Below, piece after piece: positions 50,365 through 60,541 of a stretch of DNA of 63,859 nt. The DNA comes from Chloroflexota bacterium (GTDB taxonomy: Bacteria > Chloroflexota > Dehalococcoidia > JACPQD01). The stretch is taken from NCBI GenBank assembly GCA_016190665.1, contig JACPQD010000086.1, positions 1 through 63,859 of the forward strand, read 5' to 3'. Every line of letters starts with the position of its first letter. The first letter of the stretch is position 1. The position numbers and the translations under genes were made by a program. The notes beneath the pieces were generated by a model. The model was given only the letters and a program-made list of their open reading frames with translations. It was not told the DNA's origin and ran no database searches.

Positions 50365-52047
50365 ATGCCGCATCCTTTCTGGTCCCCAAACCAGGTCCTG
50401 CCGCGCCTGTTCGCGGCGCTGATCGCCGCCGGTGTTATCCTCGCCGGTTGCCAGCCCGCCGCCGCTCCAGCCCCGACGGCAGCCCCAACGGCGCCTGCGA
50501 AGGCGGCCCCAGCGACGACCCCGAAGCCCGCGGGAGTCCAGCCCCGCTATGGCGGCGCCCTGCCCATGGCCCACAACTCCGACCCGGCGAGTTTCGATGT
50601 CCATCAAGAGTCCTCTATCTCGGTGCTGAACCCTCTGGGGCCGGCCTATAACATGGTGGTGCAGTTCGATGCTATCGAGTACACGAAGATCGTCGGCGAC
50701 CTGGCCAAGACCTGGAGCGTCAGCGCCGATGGCCGTGACTATGCCTTCGAGCTGAACGAGAATGTGAAATGGCACGATGGCAAGCCGCTCGCGGCGGAAG
50801 ACGTCAAGTTCAGCCTTGACCGTCAGCGCGATCCTCCGAGAGGGGTGCGGAGCCCCAGGATGGACTACCTGGAGGCCATAAGCAAGGTGGAAGCTCCCGA
50901 CAATAGACGCGTGATCATCACCCTCAAGCGCCCCAGCGCCTCCTTCATTTCGACGCTCGCTGACGGCTTTATCGTCATCATGCCAAAACACGTTATCGAA
51001 GCCAAAGGGGACGTGAAAAAGGATGTCGTGGGCACCGGCCCGTTCATGTTCCAGGACTACACTCGCGGCGTGTCGATGAAGTATAAGAAGAACCCGAACT
51101 ACTTCGTAGCCGGGCGTCCCTATCTCGATGCGCTGGAGTTCTACATCATCCGCGATGCGGAGACGCGGTTGTCCGCCTTCTTGACGGGGCGCGTCCTCAT
51201 GACGGCGAGGGGCACGCAGGGGTTCATCAGCTCGGAGCAAAGACAGAGGGCCGAAAGGGATCTCAAGGAGAAGATCGTCACCTGGGCTTACTGGAACTTC
51301 GGGACCGCCACGCTGTACATGAGCAACATCCGCGCGCCCTGGAGCGACGCCCGGGTCAGACGGGCGGCGGATATGGTCATCGACCGCCAGGATGCCATAA
51401 AGGCCCTGGGCCAGGGCACGGGCGTGCTTGGCTATATCTACCCCGCTGGCTCGCCTTGGGCTTTGCCCGAGGCGGAGACCGCCAAGTGGCCTTACGCCAG
51501 GCGCATCACCGCACAGGACATCGCCGAGGCCAGGAAGCTGCTGGCCGAGGCCGGTCATCCCAATGGCTTCAAGACCACCCTCCTCAACCGCGCCGGCGGT
51601 GGATATGCCCCCCGAGGCGTCTTTGCGAAAGACCAGTTGGCGAAGATCGGCATCGACGTTACGCTAGATACCCGCGAGGAAGGAGCTTACTTCGCCGATT
51701 TCAGGGAAGGCAAGTTCGACATCGCCATCGGCGGCTCCGTGCCCTTCGGCGACGACCCCGATTACAAGCTCCTGGCCTTCTTCAAGACGGGGGCGGTGGA
51801 GAATGCCGCTCAGTTCAGCGACCGGGAGGTTGATCGGCTGCTGGAGGAGCAGGCGGTCACCCTGGACCTCGAGAAACGAAAACAACTGGTCTGGGACCTG
51901 CAGCGGCGCATCCAGGCTCAGGCGCCGGTGGCCCTTTTCTACCACCTCATGGCGCAACTGGGGGCGTGGAAGACGGTCCACAACGCCCACCCTGGCCTCG
52001 GCATTCATAGCAACCAGAAACTGCAAGAGACCTGGCTGGAGAAGTAG
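50365..52047 (+). CDS. ABC transporter binding lipoprotein, peptide family 5
   Basis: A 560-aa lipoprotein of the SBP_bac_5 family. The signal peptide ends in a lipobox (VILAGC), followed by an Ala/Pro/Thr linker. Family blocks are GDLAKTWSVSADGRDYAFEL, NVKWHDGKPLAAEDVKFSLD and the lobe-II segment LLAEAGHPNGFKTTLLNRAG. It ends LQETWLEK. The ATG at 50365 is nine bases from AGGAGG; a GTG at 50356 is possible but abuts the ribosome site. Two permease genes follow, so this is the substrate receptor of a peptide/nickel-type importer. The ligand is unknown. Confidence 0.93.
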   Translation: MPHPFWSPNQVLPRLFAALIAAGVILAGCQPAAAPAPTAAPTAPAKAAPATTPKPAGVQPRYGGALPMAHNSDPASFDVHQESSISVLNPLGPAYNMVVQFDAIEYTKIVGDLAKTWSVSADGRDYAFELNENVKWHDGKPLAAEDVKFSLDRQRDPPRGVRSPRMDYLEAISKVEAPDNRRVIITLKRPSASFISTLADGFIVIMPKHVIEAKGDVKKDVVGTGPFMFQDYTRGVSMKYKKNPNYFVAGRPYLDALEFYIIRDAETRLSAFLTGRVLMTARGTQGFISSEQRQRAERDLKEKIVTWAYWNFGTATLYMSNIRAPWSDARVRRAADMVIDRQDAIKALGQGTGVLGYIYPAGSPWALPEAETAKWPYARRITAQDIAEARKLLAEAGHPNGFKTTLLNRAGGGYAPRGVFAKDQLAKIGIDVTLDTREEGAYFADFREGKFDIAIGGSVPFGDDPDYKLLAFFKTGAVENAAQFSDREVDRLLEEQAVTLDLEKRKQLVWDLQRRIQAQAPVALFYHLMAQLGAWKTVHNAHPGLGIHSNQKLQETWLEK

Positions 52048-52170
52048 GAAGTCAAAATGATGAATGATGAATGCGGAATGATGAACGAGAAGCTTGTGTT
52101 TGTGAGACCGTGATCCATTCATCACTTAAAATTCATCATTTGTCATTGAACCCGGGTTCACTGGACTCGT
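52048..52170. repeat. AATGATGAATG inverted repeat block
   Basis: AATGATGAATGATGAATGCG on one side and CATTCATCACTTAAAATTCA on the other form an imperfect stem between the binding protein and permease genes. The same words recur at 8195 and 60525. Confidence 0.65.
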
Positions 52171-53130
52171 ATGACTAGCTATGTAGCGCGAAGACTCCTG
52201 CTGAGCGTCCCCGTCTTCATTGTCGTCTCTCTCCTCATTTTCATGCTGATGAGGATTATCCCTGGAGATGTGGCGCTCGTGATGCTCACCGGGGGAGAGG
52301 GGTTGAGAGGAGCCACCGAAGAGCGGCTCGCCAGCCTCCGGCGCGACCTTGGCCTGGACCGGCCCTTGCAGGAGCAATATCTGGCCTGGATGGCCGGCCT
52401 GGCGCGGTTGGACCTGGGCAAGTCTTTTAAGTCGGACGAGCCGGTGCTGAGCGAGATAGGCAGAGCGCTCCCGGTGACCGCGGAGCTGGCGATTCTGGCC
52501 ACCCTCATCTCTCTGATTATCGCCATCCCCGTCGGCGTCATCTCGGCGGTGCACCAGGACAGGGTGCTGGACTACGTCTTCCGCGTGGTCACGGTGGGCG
52601 GCATCGCCATGCCCGTGTTCTGGACCGGGACCCTTACTATCCTCTTTCTGGTAGCTCTCTTCCGATGGATCCCGCCCCTGGGTTTCTCTGGCCTCACCAG
52701 CGACCCTGTCAAGAACCTGCAACAGATGGTCTGGCCCGCCCTGGCCCTGGGCTACAATCACTCCGCAATGCTCGGCCGGATGACGCGCTCGTGCATGCTC
52801 GAGGTCCTTCGCCAGGACTACGTGAGAACGGCCCGTTCCAAGGGGCTGACGGAGCGGGCCGTCATATATTACCATGCCTTCAAGAATGCCTTGCTTCCCG
52901 TGGTCACGGTGGCAGGCTTCCAGTTCGGCTACATGCTGGGCGGGACAATGCTCATGGAGATAGTTTTCATGCTGCCCGGCCTGGGCACGACCCTCGTCGA
53001 ATCTATCTTGGGCCGCGACTATCCCATGGTGCAGAATATCGTGCTCCTCATCGCCATGATGCAGATCGCCGTCAACCTGGGAGTGGACCTCACTTACGGC
53101 TGGTTGGACCCGAGGATTAGATACCGATGA
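52171..53130 (+). CDS. Peptide-type ABC transporter permease (DppB family)
   Basis: A 319-aa membrane permease of the DppB/OppB type with six predicted helices. The N-terminus VARRLLLSVPVFIVVSLLIF then MLMRIIPGDVALVML is typical of this family, and the EAA loop TARSKGLTERAVIYYHAFKN contacts the ATPase. The C-terminus LTYGWLDPRIRYR is also characteristic. The ATG has no clear ribosome site and follows a repeat block. Its stop overlaps the next start (ATGA). Confidence 0.95.
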   Translation: MTSYVARRLLLSVPVFIVVSLLIFMLMRIIPGDVALVMLTGGEGLRGATEERLASLRRDLGLDRPLQEQYLAWMAGLARLDLGKSFKSDEPVLSEIGRALPVTAELAILATLISLIIAIPVGVISAVHQDRVLDYVFRVVTVGGIAMPVFWTGTLTILFLVALFRWIPPLGFSGLTSDPVKNLQQMVWPALALGYNHSAMLGRMTRSCMLEVLRQDYVRTARSKGLTERAVIYYHAFKNALLPVVTVAGFQFGYMLGGTMLMEIVFMLPGLGTTLVESILGRDYPMVQNIVLLIAMMQIAVNLGVDLTYGWLDPRIRYR

Positions 53131-54056
53131 CCACTCAAGCCACGAGTTCCGGCGCATCCCGACCTCAGTGGGGACGGAGTCGAGACCTGGCCGCCGGGCC
53201 GGCCTTTCTCAAGAGGCGTTCGGCGCTGGCCTCCCTGAGGAGGTTCTGCGCCCGCAAACCACTGGGCGCCGTCGGCGGATTCGTCGTCTTTGTCATGATC
53301 CTGGCCGCCGTGATGGCGCCCTTCGTCTCTCCTCACGGCCCTTACGAGACCAACTACGCCAATATCCGCATGGCCCCCAGCGCGAAATTCCTCCTTGGGT
53401 CCGATGAGTTTGGGCGTGACGTGTTGTCGCGCCTTCTGTACGGCGCCAAGACCTCCCTTTATGTCGGCCTTCTCGCCGTGGGCCTGGGGACGACTCTCGG
53501 CGCGCTCATCGGCCTCGTTGGCGCTTTCTGGGGCGGCCATACGGACCTCGCCAGTCAGAGGCTCATCGAGGTGCTTATGGCCTTCCCTATGCTTGTAATG
53601 GCCCTGACCATTGTTGCCGCCCTGGGTTCCTCGGTTAACAACGTGGTCATCGCTTTGGCCGCCGTTCTGATACCCCAGGGCGCCCGAGTGATCCGGGCCA
53701 ATGCCCTGGCCGTCAAAGAGTCTCAGTACGTCGAGGCGGCGCGCGCCATAGGGGGCGACAACCTGCACATTATCTCGCAGCACGTTCTTCCCAACTGCGT
53801 GGCACCTTACATTATCGTGGCTACCGCAGGCCTGGGCTGGACAATACTGGTGGAATCGTCTCTCAGTTTCCTGGGCCTGGGAGTGCCGGAGCCTTCCTGG
53901 GGCGGCATGCTCTCGGGCGCGGGCCGGCAGTTCGTCACCACAGCCCCCTGGCTGGCCATCTTCCCAGGCGTGGCTCTGAGCCTCGCTGTCTTCGGTTTCA
54001 ACCTCCTCGGCGACGCCCTGCGCGACGTGCTGGACCCGCGATTGAGAGGAACCTGA
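53127..54056 (+). CDS. Peptide-type ABC transporter permease (DppC family)
   Basis: A 309-aa permease of the DppC/OppC type, the partner of the preceding DppB. It has a long N-terminal cytoplasmic segment (1-45), a first helix VGGFVVFVMILAAVMAPFVS, the periplasmic HPLGT-like block FLLGSDEFGRDVLSRLLYGA, and the EAA loop VEAARAIGGDNLHIISQHVL. It ends GDALRDVLDPRLRGT. No DppD/DppF ATPase gene follows, so ATPases must be supplied from elsewhere. Confidence 0.95.
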   Translation: MTTQATSSGASRPQWGRSRDLAAGPAFLKRRSALASLRRFCARKPLGAVGGFVVFVMILAAVMAPFVSPHGPYETNYANIRMAPSAKFLLGSDEFGRDVLSRLLYGAKTSLYVGLLAVGLGTTLGALIGLVGAFWGGHTDLASQRLIEVLMAFPMLVMALTIVAALGSSVNNVVIALAAVLIPQGARVIRANALAVKESQYVEAARAIGGDNLHIISQHVLPNCVAPYIIVATAGLGWTILVESSLSFLGLGVPEPSWGGMLSGAGRQFVTTAPWLAIFPGVALSLAVFGFNLLGDALRDVLDPRLRGT

Positions 54057-54171
54057 ACGCCGCAATGATGTCCCGACGCCGCATAGCAGGAAAGCTCGCC
54101 AGACCGGGCCCGACCGGTCTGACTCCTCCGACCCGTCCGACTGACCGCTGACTGCTGACCGCTGAAAGCTC
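54057..54171. repeat. Repeats between importer and kdpE
   Basis: Short CCCGAC-, GACCGGGCCCGACCGGTC- and GACTGACCGCTGACTGCTGA-type repeats. Probably also the convergent termination zone. Confidence 0.55.
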
Positions 54172-54864
54172 CTAAGGGCTGGCTCTCAGCCGGTAGCCGA
54201 CTCCAGGCTCGCTCTGTATGTAGCGAGGCCGGGCCACGTCCTCCTCTATCTTCCGCCGTAGATTGCTGATGTTTACGCGCAGCAGGTGCTTTTCCTGCTC
54301 GTAGCCTTCGCCCCATACCTCGCTCAGCAAATGCTTGTGCGTGAGGACCTTGCCCGCATGATTCACCAGGGCCTTCAAAAGGTCATACTCCGTGGGCGTG
54401 AGCTGCACTTCGCGGTCCCCGACAGTGACCAACCGCCGCGCGAGGTCCACTTTCAAGCCCTCGGCGCAGAAAACCGGCTCCGTCGCCAAGCCGGCGGCGT
54501 GGCGGGCGGCCACGCGCAGCCGCGCCAGCAGCTCGCCCATGCCGAAGGGCTTGGTCACATAGTCGTCCGCTCCGGAGTCAAGAGCAGCTATCTTTTCCTC
54601 CTCACGGTCGCGCACGGAGAGGACCACAATGGGGACCTGGGTCCATTTCCGCAGCAGCCGGGTGACCTCCACGCCGTCCATGTCCGGCAGGCCGAGGTCC
54701 AGGATAACCACGTCCGGTCGATGGGCGATGACGCCGCTTAAAGCCCCTTGCCCCGTGTCCGCCTCGAAGACAACGTACCCGTGGGCGCTGAGCGATGCCC
54801 TCAAGAAGCGTCGTATGGGCGCTTCGTCATCGACAATGAGTACGCGCGCGCCGTTCGGCCTCAC
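54172..54864 (-). CDS. kdpE: Two-component response regulator KdpE
   Basis: A 230-aa OmpR-type regulator of potassium uptake. The receiver domain (1-120) has VLIVDDEAPIRRFL with the acidic pair, the phospho-acceptor Asp56 in VVILDLGLPDMDGVE, Ser/Thr VLSVRDREEEKIAALDSGAD and Lys in YVTKPFGMGELLARL. The DNA-binding winged helix (130-228) includes QLTPTEYDLLKALVNHAGKV and YEQEKHLLRVNISNLRRKIE. The start overlaps the kdpD stop by four bases. It should activate the kdp genes upstream. Confidence 0.96.
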   Translation of the reverse strand: MRPNGARVLIVDDEAPIRRFLRASLSAHGYVVFEADTGQGALSGVIAHRPDVVILDLGLPDMDGVEVTRLLRKWTQVPIVVLSVRDREEEKIAALDSGADDYVTKPFGMGELLARLRVAARHAAGLATEPVFCAEGLKVDLARRLVTVGDREVQLTPTEYDLLKALVNHAGKVLTHKHLLSEVWGEGYEQEKHLLRVNISNLRRKIEEDVARPRYIQSEPGVGYRLRASP

Positions 54865-57554
54865 TCCGCCTCCTCCTCGGCCTGGGGGCCGAGCGGCAAG
54901 GCCACGGTGAAGACTGTGCCCCCGCCTTCCCGGTTCTCTGCCCAGATTCGTCCACCATGGGTTTCCACGATTCCCTTGCAGATGGAAAGACCCAAACCGG
55001 TGCCGCTCACTCTGCCCGGGTGCCGCACCCTGTAGAATTTGTCGAATACACGATCGAGGTCAGAGGCGGGGATGCCTATTCCCCGGTCTGCAACCTCGAG
55101 GCGAACCTCGGACCCGACCACGCTGGCCCGGAGTTCGATCGGGGTGTCCTTGGCCGAGTACTTGAGGGCGTTGTCCAGCAGGTTGACCAGCACCTGGCTC
55201 ATTAGAGCGGGGTCCACCGTTACCGGCGGCAACTCCGCAGGCACGTTCAGTGTCACCTCTCTGCCCCGGAGGCGGCGTGAGAGCCGTTCCAGAGCCGAAC
55301 CCACCAGGTCCTGCACGTCTGAGGGCTCTTTGGACATTTTCAGCGCACCCGCTTCCACGCGGGTCATGTCCAGCAAGTTGCCCATTAGCCGGTTGAGCCG
55401 CTCCGCTTCCTCCTGGGCCGTCTGGACGAGATCTCGCTGAGTGTCTTCATCCAACCGGGCGTCGTCGCTCAGCGTGCTGAGGATGCCGATGATTGCGGCG
55501 AGCGGCGTGCGCAGGTCGTGAGATATGGAGCTGAGCAGCGCCGTCTGCAGCTTTTCGGCGGCCTGAAGCAGTTTCGCTTGCCGGGCAGATTCGACTAGTT
55601 GGGCGCGCTCGATGGCAAGGGCCGCCTGACTGGCGAAGGTATCCAACTGCAGCCGCTCATCCGGCGTTAGCAACCTGCTGCCCTTGGGCGGCTTGATCCC
55701 CAGCACCCCCACTACGCCGTGAGGCGCTTTGAGCGGCAAGTAACGCCGATCGACCCCCGGCAGGGTGTCGGTGCCTCTTCCCGCGGGCCGTCCCTGGCGG
55801 AAAGCCCACACAGCCACCGCCAGCTCGTTTTGATCGAGCTCCCGGGCGGAGACAGTCCCGACTGAGGTCGGGACCAGTTTGCCGTCTTCCGGCAGGAGGA
55901 CGACGGCGTCCCGTCTGAAGCCCCCAGCCAGGTGAGTGTGCAGTTCGCGGACGATATCGCCCACGGTGTCCGCCCGGGCCAGCCCCTGGCTGAACTCGCA
56001 CAGTTCCTCTGTTTGTCTCTGGCGCCGCCGCGCCAGCTCCGCGTGCTGCAGCGCGCGAGCTGCTAGCTCACTGATGGCGAGCCCGGCGAGAAAGAGGCCC
56101 AGGAAGGTCAGGAGGAACTCCGTTTCGGCGACAACCAACGTGTAGAAAGGGGGGACAAAGAAGAAGTCGAAAGCCAGCACACTCAAAGTAGCGGCGAAGA
56201 TTGCCGGGCCGCGACCCAGATAAACAGCGGCGGCCGCGACAGCGAGCAAATAGAGCATGACCATGTTGGTCGGGGAGATAAAGGGCTGGAGGGGGAAACC
56301 GGCGATGGTGGCGGCGCCCACCAGACCTGCGCTGAGCAGATAGGGCCACAGGCGCCCCGATATCGTAGGGGCCCCAGCCGCAGGGCCCGCTTCCTTCGGA
56401 GCGCCAGCGCCGCTGATGACGTAAACGTCGATGTTCCCGCTCCCCCGGATAATCTGGTCGACTACCATATCGCGCCAGAAACGCGCCCAGCCGGGGCGCG
56501 GAGGCTGGCCGACAATTATCTTGGTGACGTTGTGCATCCGGGCGAATCCCAGCACGGTATCGGCCACTGTCTGGCCAGGAAGGGTGACAGCCCTGGCGCC
56601 CAACTCCTCCGCGAGCTGCAAGGTGCGGGCCACCTGTTCCTGCTGCGCAACGGAGAGGTGGGCGGCCTCGGCGGTCTCCACATATACGGCGAACCATTCG
56701 GCCTTAAGCTCGTCGGCCAGCCTACGGCCGGCGCGCACCAGATGCTCCCCAAAGGGACTGGGACTCACGCACACCAGCAGTCGTTCGCCGGCCGGCCACG
56801 GTCCCAGGATGGCCCGCGTCTCCATGTAGGCCCGCATCTGGTCATCCACCCGCTCGGCGGTGCGGCGCAGTGCCATCTCGCGCAACGCCGTGAGGTTTCC
56901 CAGCCGGAAGAACTGGCGGACGGCGTGGGCCGCCTGTTCCGGGACGTACACTTTGCCCTCCTGCAGCCTCTGGAGGAGCTCCTCCGGCGGCAGGTCCACC
57001 ACCTCCACCTTGTCCGCCGCGTCGATGATCCGGTCCGGGACCGTTTCCCGGACGGTGACGCCCGTGATCTGGGCCACGACATCGTTCATGCTCTCAACGT
57101 GCTGGATATTGAGGGTGGTATAGACATCGATCCCCTCGGCCAGAAGCTCTTCCACATCCTGGTACCGCTTGGGATGGCGCGACCCGGCGATGTTGGTGTG
57201 CGCCAGCTCATCCACCAGCGCCAACTGCGGGCGCCGCGCCAGCACGGCGTCCACGTCCATCTCCTCGAGCGTCGTCTCGCGATATTCCACCTGTTTCCGA
57301 GGGATGACCTCAAGACCGGAAAGCAGGGCCTCAGTCTCTGGCCTCCCGTGGGTTTCCACCAGGGCGGCCACCACGTCCACCCCTTCGGAGCGCCTCTCTC
57401 GCGCGGCCTCCAGCATGGCATAGGTCTTGCCCACCCCGGCGGCGTAGCCGAGGAATATTTTCAGCTTTCCCCGCTGGCGCTGCTCCTCCTCCGCCTGTAC
57501 GCGGGCCAGCAGCTCATCGGGGTTGGGGCGTATTCGTTCCGCGGACATAGTCAT
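54861..57554 (-). CDS. kdpD: Sensor histidine kinase KdpD
   Basis: An 897-aa membrane sensor of potassium and turgor. The N-terminal KdpD domain has a Walker A GYAAGVGKT (36-44) and the block GRPETEALLSGLEVIPRKQV; a UspA-like domain lies around 250-370. Four helices at about 400-500 (DUF4118-like) are followed by a GAF-like domain and a histidine kinase core with phospho-acceptor His679 in SSISHDLRTPLAAIIG, then GTGLGLSICKGIVETHGGRI. The GAF-like region includes KLVPTSVGTVSA, read from a GTCCCGAC palindrome. Nearly all expected domains are present. Confidence 0.96.
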   Translation of the reverse strand: MTMSAERIRPNPDELLARVQAEEEQRQRGKLKIFLGYAAGVGKTYAMLEAARERRSEGVDVVAALVETHGRPETEALLSGLEVIPRKQVEYRETTLEEMDVDAVLARRPQLALVDELAHTNIAGSRHPKRYQDVEELLAEGIDVYTTLNIQHVESMNDVVAQITGVTVRETVPDRIIDAADKVEVVDLPPEELLQRLQEGKVYVPEQAAHAVRQFFRLGNLTALREMALRRTAERVDDQMRAYMETRAILGPWPAGERLLVCVSPSPFGEHLVRAGRRLADELKAEWFAVYVETAEAAHLSVAQQEQVARTLQLAEELGARAVTLPGQTVADTVLGFARMHNVTKIIVGQPPRPGWARFWRDMVVDQIIRGSGNIDVYVISGAGAPKEAGPAAGAPTISGRLWPYLLSAGLVGAATIAGFPLQPFISPTNMVMLYLLAVAAAAVYLGRGPAIFAATLSVLAFDFFFVPPFYTLVVAETEFLLTFLGLFLAGLAISELAARALQHAELARRRQRQTEELCEFSQGLARADTVGDIVRELHTHLAGGFRRDAVVLLPEDGKLVPTSVGTVSARELDQNELAVAVWAFRQGRPAGRGTDTLPGVDRRYLPLKAPHGVVGVLGIKPPKGSRLLTPDERLQLDTFASQAALAIERAQLVESARQAKLLQAAEKLQTALLSSISHDLRTPLAAIIGILSTLSDDARLDEDTQRDLVQTAQEEAERLNRLMGNLLDMTRVEAGALKMSKEPSDVQDLVGSALERLSRRLRGREVTLNVPAELPPVTVDPALMSQVLVNLLDNALKYSAKDTPIELRASVVGSEVRLEVADRGIGIPASDLDRVFDKFYRVRHPGRVSGTGLGLSICKGIVETHGGRIWAENREGGGTVFTVALPLGPQAEEEAE
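55855..55874. repeat. GTCCCGAC palindrome inside kdpD
   Basis: GTCCCGACTGAGGTCGGGAC, stem of eight with a four-base loop. The same CCCGACTGA(A/G)GTCGGGA word lies inside kdpB at 59318-59334. Confidence 0.8.
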
Positions 57555-57700
57555 TACGTCCCTCGTGGCGCTTCTGTATCTCCATTCTACACCATTTAAC
57601 TGCGGGCCTGGTGAGTGACACGCATGCAGTCAGACAGGTCCAACGAGTCGGACCGGGGGTGATGCGGACGGGCGGCAGGGCAGACCACTCATGGGCGCTT
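57555..57700. other. Spacer between kdpC and kdpD
   Basis: A 146-base gap on the minus-strand operon. No promoter with a consensus -10 was seen. Confidence 0.4.
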
Positions 57701-58351
57701 TCATGGCCTGAGCGGCCGGAACGGAGAAGGACCAAACCCGCGCGAGGGCAGACGAAGCGGCGGGCTCACCGCCGGCAGCTCCAGCGGCCCGTCCAGCGCC
57801 AGGTTCAGCCTGAGGACGTTCACTCGTCGCTGGCCCAGCCAGCCGAACTGCAAGTCCTCTGTCGCTCTTTCGATCAGCGACGCTACGTCGTCCGGGCTCC
57901 TGCCGCGCTCTCGGGCCACCCGGGGCGCCTGATAGAGGGCCGCCGCCACGCTGATATGGGGGTCCAATCCACTGGCCGAAGCCGTCACTAAATCGACCGG
58001 AATGAGCGCCTGATTGTCGGGATCGGCCCTACGCAAGGCCTCGACTCGCGCCCTGGCCGCCTTCACCAGCGCCTCGTTCGACGGCCCCAGGTTCGAGCCT
58101 GAAGAGGCGGCTGCGTTGTAGGGGAACTGGGGCGTGGTGGACAGGCGCCCCCAGAAATACTTCGGCGCATCGAAGGGCTGCCCGATGAGCCTGGAGCCAA
58201 GCACTCTTCCGCCCGCCCGCATCAAACTCCCGTTAGCCTGCTCGGGCATCAGCGCTTGTGCCACCGCGGTGACCGCTAGGGGGTAGACCAGGCCCAGCAG
58301 GAAGGTGAAGGATGCCAGCAGGATGATGGCCGGTCTCAGTTGGGCAAGCAT
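57701..58351 (-). CDS. kdpC: Potassium-transporting ATPase subunit KdpC
   Basis: A 216-aa subunit with one N-terminal membrane helix (IILLASFTFLLGLVYPLAVT) and an extracytoplasmic or membrane-surface domain, which stabilises the KdpA-KdpB complex. GSRLIGQPFDAPKYFWGRLS, NLGPSNEALV and PVDLVTASASGLDPHISVAA are the family blocks. The last 20 residues (PPLRLPSRGFGPSPFRPLRP) exceed the usual end and may be repeat- or readthrough-derived. The gene begins ten bases after kdpB. Confidence 0.95.
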   Translation of the reverse strand: MLAQLRPAIILLASFTFLLGLVYPLAVTAVAQALMPEQANGSLMRAGGRVLGSRLIGQPFDAPKYFWGRLSTTPQFPYNAAASSGSNLGPSNEALVKAARARVEALRRADPDNQALIPVDLVTASASGLDPHISVAAALYQAPRVARERGRSPDDVASLIERATEDLQFGWLGQRRVNVLRLNLALDGPLELPAVSPPLRLPSRGFGPSPFRPLRP

Positions 58352-58361
58352 GGGTGCTCCT

Positions 58362-60470
58362 TCATGACAGACGCAGCCCCGCCAGCAGCAGGTCTATAAT
58401 CTTGATACCTATGAAGGGGGTGACCAGGCCGCCCACCCCGTAAATCAGGAGATTGTCCCGCAGAAGCTGGGCCGCGCCAAGCGGACGGTAAGGCACACCG
58501 CGCAGGGCGAGGGGGATGAGCATCACGATTATCAAGGCGTTGAAGATCACCGCCGAGAGTATGGCGCTCTCCGGCGTGGCCAGGCGCATGAAATTCAAGG
58601 CCCCCAGGGCGGGGTAGGTTGAGGCGAAGGCCGCGGGAATGATGGCGAAGTATTTAGCGACGTCGTTGGAGATGCTGAAGGTGGTGAGGGCGCCCCGGGT
58701 CATCAGCAGTTGCTTGCCGATCTCCACTATCTCGATCAGCTTGGTGGGGCTGCTGTCAAGATCGACCATGTTGGCGGCTTCACGAGCCGGCTGCGTGCCG
58801 CTGTTCATCGCCACGGCCACGTCCGCCTGGGCGAGAGCCGGCGCGTCATTGGTGCCGTCGCCAGTCATGGCCACAAGCCTGCCTCCAGCCTGGTACTCCC
58901 GGATCAGCTTGAGTTTAGCTTCCGGTGTGGCCTGGGCCAGGAAATCATCTACTCCCGCCTCGGCGGCGATAGCGGCGGCGGTGAGGGCATTATCGCCCGT
59001 GATCATCACCGTCTTGATGCCCATGCGGCGCAATTGCGCGAAGCGCTCCCTCGTGCCGCCTTTGAGGACATCCTTGAGATGGATCACGCCCACCGCCTCG
59101 CCGTTGCGGGCCACGGCCAGCGGCGTGCCCCCGGCCCGGGCGATGGCCTCCACAGCGGACTGCATCTCTCTGGGTACGGAGCGTCCCTGCCGCCGGATAT
59201 AGTCGGCGATGGCATCTGGAGCGCCCTTGCGTATGCTCACGCCATCGATGTCCACCCCGCTCATGCGCGTTTGGGCCGTGAAGGGCACGAAGGTGGTCCC
59301 CGCCCGTCCCGACACATCCCGACTGAAGTCGGGAGGGAGTCGGGACTCCTCTCTCCTCCATTCCCGCAGGCCGAATCTGTCCTTGGCCAGGACGACGATG
59401 CTCCGGCCCTCTGGCGTGTCATCGGAGAGGGACGCCAATTGCGACCACTCGGCTAGCGCAGCTACCTGGACGCCCGGCGCCGGAATGAACTCGACGGCCT
59501 GGCGGTTGCCAATGGTGATGGTGCCCGTCTTGTCCAGGAGCAGCACATCCACATCCCCTGCCGCCTCCACGGCGCGGCCCGACAAGGCGATAACGTTGCG
59601 ACGGATCAGTCGGTCCATGCCCGCGATGCCGATGGCGGGCAGCAGTCCGCCGATGGTCGTTGGAATGAGGCAGACGAGAAGAGCTACCAGGGCCACGATG
59701 GTCACCGGGCTGCCCACTCCCGCAGCTTCAACGCTGAAGAGGGAGAATGCCAGCAGCGTGCTGCAAACCAGCAGGAAGATGACGGTGAAGCCGGCCAGAA
59801 GGATGCCGAGGGCGATTTCGTTGGGCGTCTTCTGCCGCTTGGCGCCCTCCACCAGCCTAATCATTTGATCGAGAAACCCCTCGCCGGGGTTGGCGGTGAT
59901 GCGCACTATGAGCCAGTCGGAGAGAACCCGGGTTCCCCCGGTCACGGCGCTGCGGTCCCCACCGGACTCCCGTATGACCGGGGCGCTTTCGCCGGTGACG
60001 GCGCTTTCATCCACTGAGGCTACCCCCTCCACCACTTCGCCATCGGCAGGTATCATATCGCCGGCTTCCACCAGGACGTGGTCGCCCTGGCGCAGGTCCG
60101 CCGAGGAGACGGTCTGAGGCGCCGAGTCGCGCTTGGGATGACCCAGCCTCTTCGCCTGGGTCTCGTGGCTAGCGCGCCGCAGCGCTTCCGCCTGGGCCTT
60201 GCCCCGGCCTTCCGCCAGCGCCTCCGAGTAGTTGGCGAAGAGCACCGTGAACCAGAGCCAGAGGGTGACCGCCCCGATGAAGGCAGCCGAAGCCTCGCCT
60301 TGCCCCCTCAACGCTTGCACCCACAGCGCCGAGCCCAGCGCGCTGACTACTTCCACGACGAACATCACCGGATTGCGCGCCATCCGGCGAGGCTCCAGCT
60401 TGGCGAAGGCGTCCACTGCGGCGCGCGTGTAGAGCCGTCTCTGTTGATTGCCCGCCGGTCCTGACTTCAT
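58362..60470 (-). CDS. kdpB: Potassium-transporting P-type ATPase KdpB
   Basis: A 702-aa P-type ATPase, the catalytic subunit of the high-affinity K+ pump. The phosphorylated Asp313 is in [24 protein letters not shown] lies in the actuator domain ([14 protein letters not shown]), and [20 protein letters not shown] is the hinge motif. Residues about 372-390 ([17 protein letters not shown]) have no counterpart in standard KdpB and are encoded by CCCGAC/GTCGGG palindromes. They lie in a surface loop of the nucleotide-binding domain just before [14 protein letters not shown]. Apart from that insert the protein is typical. Confidence 0.96.
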   Translation of the reverse strand: MKSGPAGNQQRRLYTRAAVDAFAKLEPRRMARNPVMFVVEVVSALGSALWVQALRGQGEASAAFIGAVTLWLWFTVLFANYSEALAEGRGKAQAEALRRASHETQAKRLGHPKRDSAPQTVSSADLRQGDHVLVEAGDMIPADGEVVEGVASVDESAVTGESAPVIRESGGDRSAVTGGTRVLSDWLIVRITANPGEGFLDQMIRLVEGAKRQKTPNEIALGILLAGFTVIFLLVCSTLLAFSLFSVEAAGVGSPVTIVALVALLVCLIPTTIGGLLPAIGIAGMDRLIRRNVIALSGRAVEAAGDVDVLLLDKTGTITIGNRQAVEFIPAPGVQVAALAEWSQLASLSDDTPEGRSIVVLAKDRFGLREWRREESRLPPDFSRDVSGRAGTTFVPFTAQTRMSGVDIDGVSIRKGAPDAIADYIRRQGRSVPREMQSAVEAIARAGGTPLAVARNGEAVGVIHLKDVLKGGTRERFAQLRRMGIKTVMITGDNALTAAAIAAEAGVDDFLAQATPEAKLKLIREYQAGGRLVAMTGDGTNDAPALAQADVAVAMNSGTQPAREAANMVDLDSSPTKLIEIVEIGKQLLMTRGALTTFSISNDVAKYFAIIPAAFASTYPALGALNFMRLATPESAILSAVIFNALIIVMLIPLALRGVPYRPLGAAQLLRDNLLIYGVGGLVTPFIGIKIIDLLLAGLRLS
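59306..59347. repeat. CCCGAC palindrome array inside kdpB
   Basis: GTCCCGACACATCCCGACTG followed by AAGTCGGGAGGGAGTCGGGA and C: two nested CCCGAC/GTCGGG inverted pairs in frame within kdpB. Confidence 0.85.
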
Positions 60471-60541
60471 ATCTCACCTCGGCGCGGGCCGAAACCAGAC
60501 CCCGAGCACAAGGCATAACTCCAATCCCCATTCATCATTCA

